DNA from: Pedobacter sp. ok626
Lineage (GTDB): Bacteria > Bacteroidota > Bacteroidia > Sphingobacteriales > Sphingobacteriaceae
Direction: 5' to 3'
Assembly (NCBI RefSeq): GCF_900100435.1
Contig: NZ_FNEX01000006.1
Coordinates: forward strand, 248,001-312,000
Length of the DNA: 64,000 nt
Shown piece by piece: positions 27,856 to 35,813 of this stretch. The position numbers and the translations under genes were made by a program. The notes under the pieces are model-generated. The model was not told the origin of the DNA, did not search any database, and saw nothing but the letters and a program-made list of their open reading frames with translations. Each line of letters begins with the position of its first letter. Positions within the stretch are counted from its first letter, which is position 1.

Positions 27856-28539
27856 ATGAAAGAAAGTAGATCTATGAAAGAGCGTAAAGATTATTTATTT
27901 TGTAAAATGTCGATAATGGAATCAATTGAAGATGAGTTCAGTATCAGGGGCTTAAGTATTTCGCATAGGTCAGAAAGAGAACTGATGGTCATCAGTGATT
28001 TTTTTAACTACTTACGCAGTTTTCTGGACCACTCAGATGCGTTTTATAGTACGATATTGCCAATGCTCCAGGTAGAAACTTTGGGGAAAATGACAATGGT
28101 GGGGGCTGAAGGCGGCTTATCTACTGAGGGTTTTTGGTTGCATTCGGGTTATGGGCGTTATTATACCCGCAGGGTTGATGAGGAAGGCTTACCCTATGAG
28201 GAAACTGAAGATTTTTGTAAACCTGGTAAGGTAGAACAGATGCCTGTAAACAGTGATCTTAATTTGCAGCTGGCTCGTGGTGCAGTAATTATTCCCTTAC
28301 CAAAAGAATATTTTGAATGTCTGAAGCTGAATGCTTTTGACTTGGAGAAACAGGATTTTCTAGAGAAAAGGAAAATAGGGAAGATGAAACCAAGAGAAAG
28401 ATATCAGGAATTCCTAAGTTTTTTTGGGGTCGAGATTGAACAATACTTTGCTGTAAAGCACATTGCCAGCTATTTAGCGATGCAACCTTCGTTTCTGAGC
28501 AGATTGCGTGGAGAGAATTTTAAAAGACAATCTAAATAA
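27856..28539 (+). CDS. Degenerate Crp/Fnr-like transcriptional regulator
   Basis: The 227-residue protein ends with a block (RERYQEFLSFFG, then IASYLAMQPSFLSRLRGE) that matches the helix-turn-helix end of Bacteroidota Crp/Fnr proteins. The N-terminal 160 residues have the length of a cyclic-nucleotide-binding domain and a matching GFWLHSGYGRYYT strand, but the phosphate-binding cassette is not clear. Ligand binding may be lost or changed. It is a free-standing plus-strand gene 68 bp upstream of the Lrp/AsnC regulator and a kilobase before the first PUL. A role in regulating that locus is possible but unproven. Confidence 0.65.
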   Translation: MKESRSMKERKDYLFCKMSIMESIEDEFSIRGLSISHRSERELMVISDFFNYLRSFLDHSDAFYSTILPMLQVETLGKMTMVGAEGGLSTEGFWLHSGYGRYYTRRVDEEGLPYEETEDFCKPGKVEQMPVNSDLNLQLARGAVIIPLPKEYFECLKLNAFDLEKQDFLEKRKIGKMKPRERYQEFLSFFGVEIEQYFAVKHIASYLAMQPSFLSRLRGENFKRQSK

Positions 28540-28553
28540 AAAAGTATCTACAG

Positions 28554-28607
28554 ACAGTTTTTTTAATTGATGACTTGATCTAATTTGCCTTCAAATAAAA
28601 AAACTGT
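28554..28607 (+). promoter_or_regulatory. Perfect inverted repeat ending at the AsnC-regulator start codon
   Basis: ACAGTTTTTTTA (28554-28565) and TAAAAAAACTGT (28596-28607) are perfect 12-base reverse complements with a 30-base spacer. The right arm ends at the base before the ATG at 28608. An autoregulatory operator or a start-masking hairpin are both reasonable; a terminator for the preceding gene is also possible, but the stem is AT-rich. Confidence 0.55.
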
Positions 28608-29117
28608 ATGCCTTTCAACTTAGACGAACTAGATCTCAAATTATTATTTCATTTGCAGGAAAATGCAAGGATTAGTGCCAAGGATATTTCAAGGAAGATC
28701 CATTTATCTCCTAACTCAGTAAGCTCAAGAATAAAGCGATTAGAACAACGTGGATATATTAAGCAATATGTGACGGTTTTGAACAACACTATGCTAAACA
28801 GAGAATTGATGGCCTTTACCGGAGTTCGGTTGATTCACAATAGCAGTTCAAATCTGGAATCTTTTATGGAGTTTGTAAAGTATGTCCCTGAGGTTACTAA
28901 TTGCTATCATGTAAATGGAATGTTTGACTTTTTGCTACATATAGTAGCCACTGATATGAAGGGTTATCGCAATTGCCTGGTCAATACATTCGCTAAATTT
29001 GAAAATGTAAGTGAGCTCAGAACATTTTTTGTACTCAATGAAATTGGAGGTGGACAAGCGATTGATTTAACGCATTTGTGTAACAGATTCAGTAGAAATC
29101 AAAGGCGGATGAAATAG
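28608..29117 (+). CDS. Lrp/AsnC-family transcriptional regulator
   Basis: The 169-residue protein has an N-terminal winged helix (LDLKLLFHLQENARISAKDIS, then PNSVSSRIKRLEQRGYI) followed by the RAM/AsnC effector domain with its VTNCYHVNGMFDFLLHI strand. Family members sense amino acids and bind DNA as octamers. It lies 112 bp upstream of the first gene of the first PUL on the same strand. Lrp-type regulators are not the usual PUL regulators, so the proximity is noteworthy but may be accidental. Autoregulation is plausible given the inverted repeat touching its start codon. Confidence 0.9.
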   Translation: MPFNLDELDLKLLFHLQENARISAKDISRKIHLSPNSVSSRIKRLEQRGYIKQYVTVLNNTMLNRELMAFTGVRLIHNSSSNLESFMEFVKYVPEVTNCYHVNGMFDFLLHIVATDMKGYRNCLVNTFAKFENVSELRTFFVLNEIGGGQAIDLTHLCNRFSRNQRRMK

Positions 29118-29228
29118 TATTGATTGGATATCTATGCTAAGATTGTTGATTAACTAGCCAATTGAATGCCTGAAAAAGCTGTGAAAAATCTTCAAATTGC
29201 AATAGCCAATTTGAACATAATTAATAGT

Positions 29229-31292
29229 ATGAGATTTTTTTTTACCAAAACAAACATTATTGCGGCAGCTTTTTGTCTTAGTCAGGCTTTATGCTACGGA
29301 CAGCAGCGTGTTACTTTGCCAAAACAGATCGATAGATGGGCTATACAACGCAATGGAAGTATTACATGGAATATTAACAATACAGTACCACATACCGATC
29401 ACATTGAAATGGCGGGTGAAAAGGTAGCTATATGGGTTGAATACGGACTGGATAGTCTTAAAAGGTCTAAAATTAGCAGAACCCTTGTTTTTCCAACTTT
29501 TAGAATGTTACCTGATGGAACCAGAACACATATCACTTATTCATTTCAGGATATAGAACTTCCCCGGTTCTACATCAACAATAAACTTTTTGATTTTGCA
29601 AGTGCTAAAAGCAAGAAAAAGGGTAGTATAGGTTACGATATTAAAAATATCAATCATAAAGGCATCATGCGTGTAAACGCTGAAATCGGGGAACCGATTT
29701 TGTGTACCATGGAACGAAGTATCTACCCATCCGTGGATCAGCCTATGGCCATTGAGAAATTTGTCTTTACCAACGTATCTGATGCGGATCTTCCGGTTAC
29801 AATGGAATACTTGAAACGTGAGGTAAGAACCGATCCTTCAAGAAGTAAAGTGCGATCGCATAGTGTAATCATGGGGACAATCGGTGATGGAAGTCGGGTT
29901 TTAAAACCAGGAAAGTCGATCACCTTTGCTGTTTACTACCTGGCTACAGATCATCCTGATCAACTACCAGTAATTAACCCTGATGTAGAAGAACAAAAAA
30001 GAATAGCGAGAATTGCCGAGATTGAAGCCCCTCTAAAATTAGAAACTCCTGATAAGGTATTGAATACAACTTTCGATTTCGCTAAACTTAGGGCTACGGA
30101 AAGTATTTATAAAACAAAGGGTGGCTATATGCATGGACCTGGCGGTTTAGCTTATTATGCGGCTATATGGGCCAATGATCAGGCAGAATATATCAACCCT
30201 TATTTTGCCTTTTCGGGCGATAGGATAGGTAATCTTTCTGCAATGAATGCTTATAGCTGGTTTGCAAAGTATATGAATCCTGACTATAAAGCTATCCCAA
30301 GTTCAATTGTGGCCGAAGGTGATGCGGTTTGGAAAGGTGCGGGGGACCGGGGAGATCAGGCGATGATCGCATATGGTGCTTCGCGTTATGCATTGGCCAA
30401 TGGGAATATAGATTCGGCTCGCAAGTTATGGCCCTTAATTGAGTGGTGTTTGGAATACAGCAAACGCAAATTAAATTCAGAGGGGGTTGTTACTTCCGAT
30501 AAAGATGAACTAGAAGGTCGTTTTCCGGCTGGTAAGGCCAATTTATCAACCAATACCTTATACTATGATGCATTACGTTCGTCAGTGTTATTGGGGCAGG
30601 CATTAAATAAACCTAAAAGTCAGACTGATGCTTACCGTAAGGAGGCCGATGCATTGAAAACGAACATAGAAAAGTATTTTGGCGGTAATGTAGAAGGCTT
30701 TGAAACCTATAAGTATTACGAAGGTAATGATGTATTGCGTGCATGGATTTGCTTGCCTTTAACTATGGGTATTTTTGATAGAAAACAAGGTACCATTGAT
30801 GCGTTGTTTTCCCCGAGATTATGGACAGCGGACGGACTAGCCACACAGGCAGGAAAGGAAACTTTCTGGGACAGATCCACGCTTTACGCATTAAGAGGAG
30901 TACTGCAAGCTGGAGAAACTGAAAAGGCAATGGATTTTATCAAATATTACTCACGTCGTAGGTTATTGGGTGATCACGTTCCTTATGCAGTGGAAGCTTA
31001 TCCAGAGGGGAATCAACGCCATCTATCTGCTGAAAGTGGTTTATACTGCCGTATATTTACTGAAGGCTTGTTTGGCATGCGCCCTGTTGGTTTTAATAGC
31101 TTTGAGTGCGCGCCAAGGTTACCCAAAGACTGGAACAATATGGCTTTAAGGAATATTCATTCTTTTGGAAATGTATTTGACCTGGAAGTAGCGCGTACCG
31201 GTAAGGATAAATTACTGGTAACCATTAAAAAGGCAGGGAAGGATTATAAATATCAAATTAAAGAGGATGGAACTCAATTAATTAAACTCTAA
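29229..31292 (+). CDS. Exported six-hairpin glycosidase-like protein
   Basis: I took the ATG at 29229, which gives a signal peptide (NIIAAAFCLSQALCYGQ); the frame opens earlier at 29166 without one. The 687-residue protein has a beta-rich N-terminal half and an alpha/alpha barrel from about residue 270. The segments YYAAIWANDQAEYINPYFA and WKGAGDRGDQAMIAYGA place it in the six-hairpin glycosidase superfamily. No CAZy family can be named with confidence and the catalytic residues are not certain. It leads a run of three glycosidase genes with 13 bp and 1 bp gaps, so it should act on the same glycan as the GH36 and GH95-like enzymes. Confidence 0.7.
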   Translation: MRFFFTKTNIIAAAFCLSQALCYGQQRVTLPKQIDRWAIQRNGSITWNINNTVPHTDHIEMAGEKVAIWVEYGLDSLKRSKISRTLVFPTFRMLPDGTRTHITYSFQDIELPRFYINNKLFDFASAKSKKKGSIGYDIKNINHKGIMRVNAEIGEPILCTMERSIYPSVDQPMAIEKFVFTNVSDADLPVTMEYLKREVRTDPSRSKVRSHSVIMGTIGDGSRVLKPGKSITFAVYYLATDHPDQLPVINPDVEEQKRIARIAEIEAPLKLETPDKVLNTTFDFAKLRATESIYKTKGGYMHGPGGLAYYAAIWANDQAEYINPYFAFSGDRIGNLSAMNAYSWFAKYMNPDYKAIPSSIVAEGDAVWKGAGDRGDQAMIAYGASRYALANGNIDSARKLWPLIEWCLEYSKRKLNSEGVVTSDKDELEGRFPAGKANLSTNTLYYDALRSSVLLGQALNKPKSQTDAYRKEADALKTNIEKYFGGNVEGFETYKYYEGNDVLRAWICLPLTMGIFDRKQGTIDALFSPRLWTADGLATQAGKETFWDRSTLYALRGVLQAGETEKAMDFIKYYSRRRLLGDHVPYAVEAYPEGNQRHLSAESGLYCRIFTEGLFGMRPVGFNSFECAPRLPKDWNNMALRNIHSFGNVFDLEVARTGKDKLLVTIKKAGKDYKYQIKEDGTQLIKL

Positions 31293-31305
31293 TACAAACT
31301 AAAAC

Positions 31306-33471
31306 ATGACTAAATACATTGCCTGTTTTCTTTTGTTTTTAGGACTTGGTAGTAATGCCAATGCGCAAAAAGAAAAGCAGATTGTTGTTGAAACTAAAAA
31401 CACCTCGCTTATTTTTACTATATCCTCTGCTCAAAAATTATATCAAAGTTACCTGGGGCAAAGGCTTATTAATCCTGCAGATCAGGTTTTACTGCAATCT
31501 ACCCGCAGGGAAGCTTACATTGGAGCAGGCATGGGCGATCTTTTTGAGCCTGCAATCCGTATGGTACACAGTGATGGTAATCCTTCACTGGATTTAAAGT
31601 ATGCAGCGCAGAGGACTAGCAAAGAAGACGATAATGTGACTACTACGTCTATCACATTAAAGGATCCACAATATCCGGTAGAGGTGGTCTTGCATTTTTC
31701 GGCTTATTACAACGAAGACATTATTAAAGAATGGACAGAAATAAAGCATAATGAGAAAAAGCCAGTTACGCTAACCAATTATGCATCTTCTATGTTGCAT
31801 TTTGATGCTTCTAAATATTGGTTGAGTCAGTTTGATGGGGACTACATGACCGAAATGCGCATGAAGGAAAGTCAACTTACACCGGGGATAAAAATACTGG
31901 ATAGTAAGCTTGGTACCAGAGCCCAAATGTATCGCTCACCTTGTTTTTTCCTTTCTCTAAATAGGCCGTCTGACGAAACTACAGGCGAATTGATCGCAGG
32001 TACATTGGCCTGGTCAGGTAACTTTCAATGTTCTTTTGAAATCGATCAGCAAAATTCATTACGGATGATTACTGGTATGAATCCTTATGCTTCCGAATAT
32101 AAACTACAGGCAGGCAAAACCTTTGAAACTCCTGCATTTATATTTACTTATACCAAAAATGGTAAAGGTGAGGCCACTAGAAATCTGCATCGCTGGGCCA
32201 GAAATTATGGTGTATTGGATGGGAATAAACCAAGATTAACACTTTTAAATAATTGGGAAGCTACCCATATGGATTTCAACCAGGACGTATTGGTTGAATT
32301 ATTTGACGGAGCGAATAAATTGGGTGTTGATCTATTTTTATTGGATGATGGCTGGTTTGGGAATAAATATCCCAGAGATGCGGATAAAACCGCACTAGGG
32401 GATTGGCAGGTCGACAAGAAAAAACTGCCAAGTGGTATAGGTTATCTCGTTAGTGAAGCCAGTAAAAAGCATTTGCAGTTTGGGATTTGGTTAGAGCCGG
32501 AAATGGTAAGTCCTAAAAGTGAGCTTTATGAAAAACATCCAGAATGGATACTAAAGTTACCCAACAGAGAGGAAGCCTACTCTCGTAATCAATTGGTGTT
32601 GGATTTGGTAAACCCAAAAGTCCAGGATTTTATATACGATATGGTAAACGATTTGGTGACCAAGAATCCAGGCATTGCTTTTATCAAATGGGATTGTAAC
32701 CGAATGCTGACCAACACTTATTCTCCATTTTTAAAAGAAAACCAGGGTAATTTGTTTATCGACTATAACAGAGCCTTATTTGATGTCCTTAAGCGCTTAA
32801 GAGAAAAACATCCACACTTACCAATTATGCTTTGCGCTGGTGGCGGTGGAAGGGTTGATTATGGAGGTTTGAAATACTTTACAGAGTTCTGGCCTAGTGA
32901 CAATACTGATGGTTTGGAGCGTGTATTTATACAATGGGGATACCTTAACTTTTTCCCGGCATTAACTGTATCGAGCCATGTGACTTCAATGGGTAAACAA
33001 TCTCTTAAGTTCCGTACCGATGTAGCGATGATGGGTAAAATGGGATACGATATACGGGTTAAAAACTTAACAGAGCAAGAGATCAAGCTTAGTAATCAGG
33101 CAGTGAAAACTTACAAAGGAATCAGTGATGTCATCTGGTTTGGCGATTTGTACCGTTTGGTCTCCCCTTATGAGGAGAATAGAGCCGTTTTGATGTATGC
33201 AGATCAAAGTAAAAATAGGGCAGTGCTGTTCAACTACCTGCTTAATTTTAGACGTAAAGAATATATGGGTAAAGTACTTTTACAAGGACTTGATCCTCTG
33301 AAAAAGTATAAAATACAAGAAATCAATCTCTTGCCTGATACCAGGTCTACTCAAGCAGAGGATGGAAAAGTTTACAGTGGTGATTACCTGATGAAAGTAG
33401 GATTGAATCTTTCGGCGGGTAAAATAGCACCTTTAACCAGTGCTGTATTTGAAATTGTTGCAGAAAAATAA
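31306..33471 (+). CDS. GH36 alpha-galactosidase, exported
   Basis: The 721-residue protein has a signal peptide (ACFLLFLGLGSNANAQ), an N-terminal beta-supersandwich and a (beta/alpha)8 barrel. Motifs match GH36: FLLDDGWFG, GIWLEPEMVSPKS, FIKWDCNRM with the nucleophile Asp463, CAGGGGRVDYG, and WPSDNTDG with the likely acid/base Asp532. GH36 enzymes release terminal alpha-D-galactose with retention of configuration. It is the second gene of the first PUL, 13 bp after the six-hairpin gene and 1 bp before the GH95-like gene. The enzyme is probably periplasmic. Confidence 0.93.
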   Translation: MTKYIACFLLFLGLGSNANAQKEKQIVVETKNTSLIFTISSAQKLYQSYLGQRLINPADQVLLQSTRREAYIGAGMGDLFEPAIRMVHSDGNPSLDLKYAAQRTSKEDDNVTTTSITLKDPQYPVEVVLHFSAYYNEDIIKEWTEIKHNEKKPVTLTNYASSMLHFDASKYWLSQFDGDYMTEMRMKESQLTPGIKILDSKLGTRAQMYRSPCFFLSLNRPSDETTGELIAGTLAWSGNFQCSFEIDQQNSLRMITGMNPYASEYKLQAGKTFETPAFIFTYTKNGKGEATRNLHRWARNYGVLDGNKPRLTLLNNWEATHMDFNQDVLVELFDGANKLGVDLFLLDDGWFGNKYPRDADKTALGDWQVDKKKLPSGIGYLVSEASKKHLQFGIWLEPEMVSPKSELYEKHPEWILKLPNREEAYSRNQLVLDLVNPKVQDFIYDMVNDLVTKNPGIAFIKWDCNRMLTNTYSPFLKENQGNLFIDYNRALFDVLKRLREKHPHLPIMLCAGGGGRVDYGGLKYFTEFWPSDNTDGLERVFIQWGYLNFFPALTVSSHVTSMGKQSLKFRTDVAMMGKMGYDIRVKNLTEQEIKLSNQAVKTYKGISDVIWFGDLYRLVSPYEENRAVLMYADQSKNRAVLFNYLLNFRRKEYMGKVLLQGLDPLKKYKIQEINLLPDTRSTQAEDGKVYSGDYLMKVGLNLSAGKIAPLTSAVFEIVAEK

Positions 33472-33472
33472 A

Positions 33473-35716
33473 ATGAACAAACGAATCCTAATCTTACTGT
33501 TGCTGGCTGGTATTTTTCAGCGGAGCTCTGCCCAGTTCCAAAATAAAATAAACTGGGATACTTTTATGTCCCGGAATGATATGGTTTTTAATTCTTTATC
33601 TACCAAATGGGAGGAGGGAGCCTTTTTAGGTAACGGCTTACTGGGTGTGATGGTGTACCGAGAGGATGCAAATACTTTAAGGTTTGATTTAGGTAGAACC
33701 GATGTGGTAGCGCATGAAGAAGGAATTAATGCATCTATTGGAAGGTGCAGATTACCTATTGGTAGATTCTTAATGGAAGTAAAGGGCTCCATTAAAAGTA
33801 TCAAGCTGCGTTTAGATTTACTTAAGGCTGAGTTGAGGGGAACAATTACAACGGATAAAGGACTGATTCATTTCAATGGACTTGTAGCAGCTACTAAAGA
33901 TGTCATTATTTTAAATACACGCACAGAAAAGGACGAAAAACCAAGCTGGACCTGGAAACCGGAACAAGCTCTGAGTCCATTTTTGGCGTTGGGAAAAGAT
34001 ACTGCTTCAAAATACACCACTAATCCGCCTTATCGTATTTCTAAGGAAAACGAGGTAAACTATAATTATCAGCTTTTGGCAAGTGGGGGAAGCTATACTA
34101 CAGCATGGAAAAATACGAAAAAGGGGAATACCAATTCCTTGTTGATCACAATCGCGAGCACTTATCCTAAAGATGGTTCTAAGGAAGCTGCAAAGCAAGT
34201 TTTAAGTTCGGTAAGCCCTACAACTGTGACTCAAATTGTTGCTGCCCACAGAGCGCATTGGCGTAATTTTTATCAGAAGAGTTTTATTTCTATTCCTGAT
34301 GCTCGTCTGGAAAGTTTCTGGTGGATCCAGCAATATAAAATGGCTTCGGCAACCAGAGTGGGGGCTTATCCAATTGATTTAATGGGACCATGGTACAAGA
34401 TGACACCATGGCCTAAGTACTGGTGGAATTTAAATATTCAACTGACTTATTATCCTTTTTTTAGCTCTAATCATGTGGAGTTGGTTGCACCATTGATGAA
34501 GATGATCAATGATAATATTGACAATTTATCTAAAAATGCACCTGAGCCTTATCAACACAATTCGGCAGCCTTAGGAAGATCCGGACCATATACAATGACT
34601 TCGGGGATTAAAGTTTTAAAGGGGAATAATGGAACTGAAAGCAGTGATGCATCCAAGGAGTTGGGTAACCTTACCTGGCTCTTGCACGTCTACTATCAGG
34701 CTTATGAGCATACCATGGATAAACAGATTATTAAAAACCTTTATCCGGTATTAACCCGATCTGTTAATTATTATTTAAATATTATCGATAAGGAAAGCGA
34801 TGGTAAATATCATCTTCCTTATACTTATTCTCCTGAATATCCTAAAGGAGTTACCAGAGATGCAAATTACGACTTATCTGTCTTTCATTGGGGCTTAAAA
34901 ACTTTGTTGTATATCAACAAAGAGCTTGGATTAAAAGATCCTCTTGTTGCTAAATGGCAGGAGGTGCTAAACAACTTAACCCCATATCCGCAGGATAAAT
35001 TGGGCTATAGAATTGGTCGTGATGCTGATTTTTCGATCTCTCACCGTCATTATTCACACTTATTACAGATTTATCCGATTTATGATGTCAACTGGGATCA
35101 GCTGGAAAACCGCGATTTGATTAAAAGATCATTAAGTCAATGGGAAAATAATGCGGCTTCATGGAGGGGATATTCTTATACTGGGTCGGGTTCTATTTAT
35201 GCCATGATGGGCAATGGAAATAAAACCCAGCAGCTGTTGAATGAGATGATGAAGGGGAAATACAGCATTAAACCAAATACGATGTACCTGGAGGCCGGAC
35301 CAGTGATTGAAACACCCTTATCGGCTGTAACCACCATGAACGAGATGCTTTTGCAAAGCTGGAATGGTATAATCCGGCCATTTCCTGCCGTTCCGGATAG
35401 TTGGAAAGATGCTACATTTTATGATCTGAGTGCAAAAGGTGCATTTTTAGTAAGTGGAAGTAGAAGAAACGGACAAACTGAATTTATAAAAATTAAAAGT
35501 CTGGTAGGTTCTCCTTGTCTAGTCAAAACAGATTTAAAAGGTATGGTTAAAGCTATAGGTAAACGCCAGTTTAAGATTACGCCACAGGAAAATGGTGTGG
35601 TTAAAATTGATTTAAAAGCAGGAGAAGAGGTGGTCTTATACTCAGGGCAAAAATCGCTTAATTTTACGCTTGATGCGGTGAACTCGGATGGTAAAAATTA
35701 CTGGGGATTGAAATGA
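33473..35716 (+). CDS. GH95-like glycoside hydrolase, exported
   Basis: I chose the ATG at 33473, which gives a signal peptide (ILLLLAGIFQRSSAQ); an upstream TTG-type start would overlap the GH36 gene. The 747-residue protein has the GH95-type N-terminal GAFLGNGLLGVMV block, WNLNIQ (Asn319 and Asn321, the N-x-N site), TYSPEYPKG with the likely acid Glu455, and RHYSHLLQIYP. The C-terminal beta domain has GAFLVSGSRRNGQTEFIKIKS. GH95 members are inverting alpha-L-fucosidases or alpha-L-galactosidases. The motifs diverge from the characterised ones, so specificity is open. It is third in the first PUL. Confidence 0.8.
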   Translation: MNKRILILLLLAGIFQRSSAQFQNKINWDTFMSRNDMVFNSLSTKWEEGAFLGNGLLGVMVYREDANTLRFDLGRTDVVAHEEGINASIGRCRLPIGRFLMEVKGSIKSIKLRLDLLKAELRGTITTDKGLIHFNGLVAATKDVIILNTRTEKDEKPSWTWKPEQALSPFLALGKDTASKYTTNPPYRISKENEVNYNYQLLASGGSYTTAWKNTKKGNTNSLLITIASTYPKDGSKEAAKQVLSSVSPTTVTQIVAAHRAHWRNFYQKSFISIPDARLESFWWIQQYKMASATRVGAYPIDLMGPWYKMTPWPKYWWNLNIQLTYYPFFSSNHVELVAPLMKMINDNIDNLSKNAPEPYQHNSAALGRSGPYTMTSGIKVLKGNNGTESSDASKELGNLTWLLHVYYQAYEHTMDKQIIKNLYPVLTRSVNYYLNIIDKESDGKYHLPYTYSPEYPKGVTRDANYDLSVFHWGLKTLLYINKELGLKDPLVAKWQEVLNNLTPYPQDKLGYRIGRDADFSISHRHYSHLLQIYPIYDVNWDQLENRDLIKRSLSQWENNAASWRGYSYTGSGSIYAMMGNGNKTQQLLNEMMKGKYSIKPNTMYLEAGPVIETPLSAVTTMNEMLLQSWNGIIRPFPAVPDSWKDATFYDLSAKGAFLVSGSRRNGQTEFIKIKSLVGSPCLVKTDLKGMVKAIGKRQFKITPQENGVVKIDLKAGEEVVLYSGQKSLNFTLDAVNSDGKNYWGLK

Positions 35717-35767
35717 CAATTTGGGTGATTACAATGCTAATGTAAGAGATAAATACCATTGACTGGG

Positions 35768-35807
35768 TTGGTAATTTAGGTTAATCAATTTTTAACCAAA
35801 TAACCAA
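35768..35807 (+). promoter_or_regulatory. Imperfect inverted repeat before susC1
   Basis: TTGGTAATTTAGGTTAA (35768-35784) faces TTAACCAAATAACCAA (35792-35807), with a 7-base spacer and a few mismatches. It ends six bases before the SusC ATG and could be an operator or a 5' hairpin controlling SusC expression. Confidence 0.4.
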
Positions 35808-35813
35808 TCAATT

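Noticed and set aside
29738..29923. Minus-strand ORF within the six-hairpin gene
   Set aside because: No start context and it lies wholly antisense to a gene with a signal peptide.
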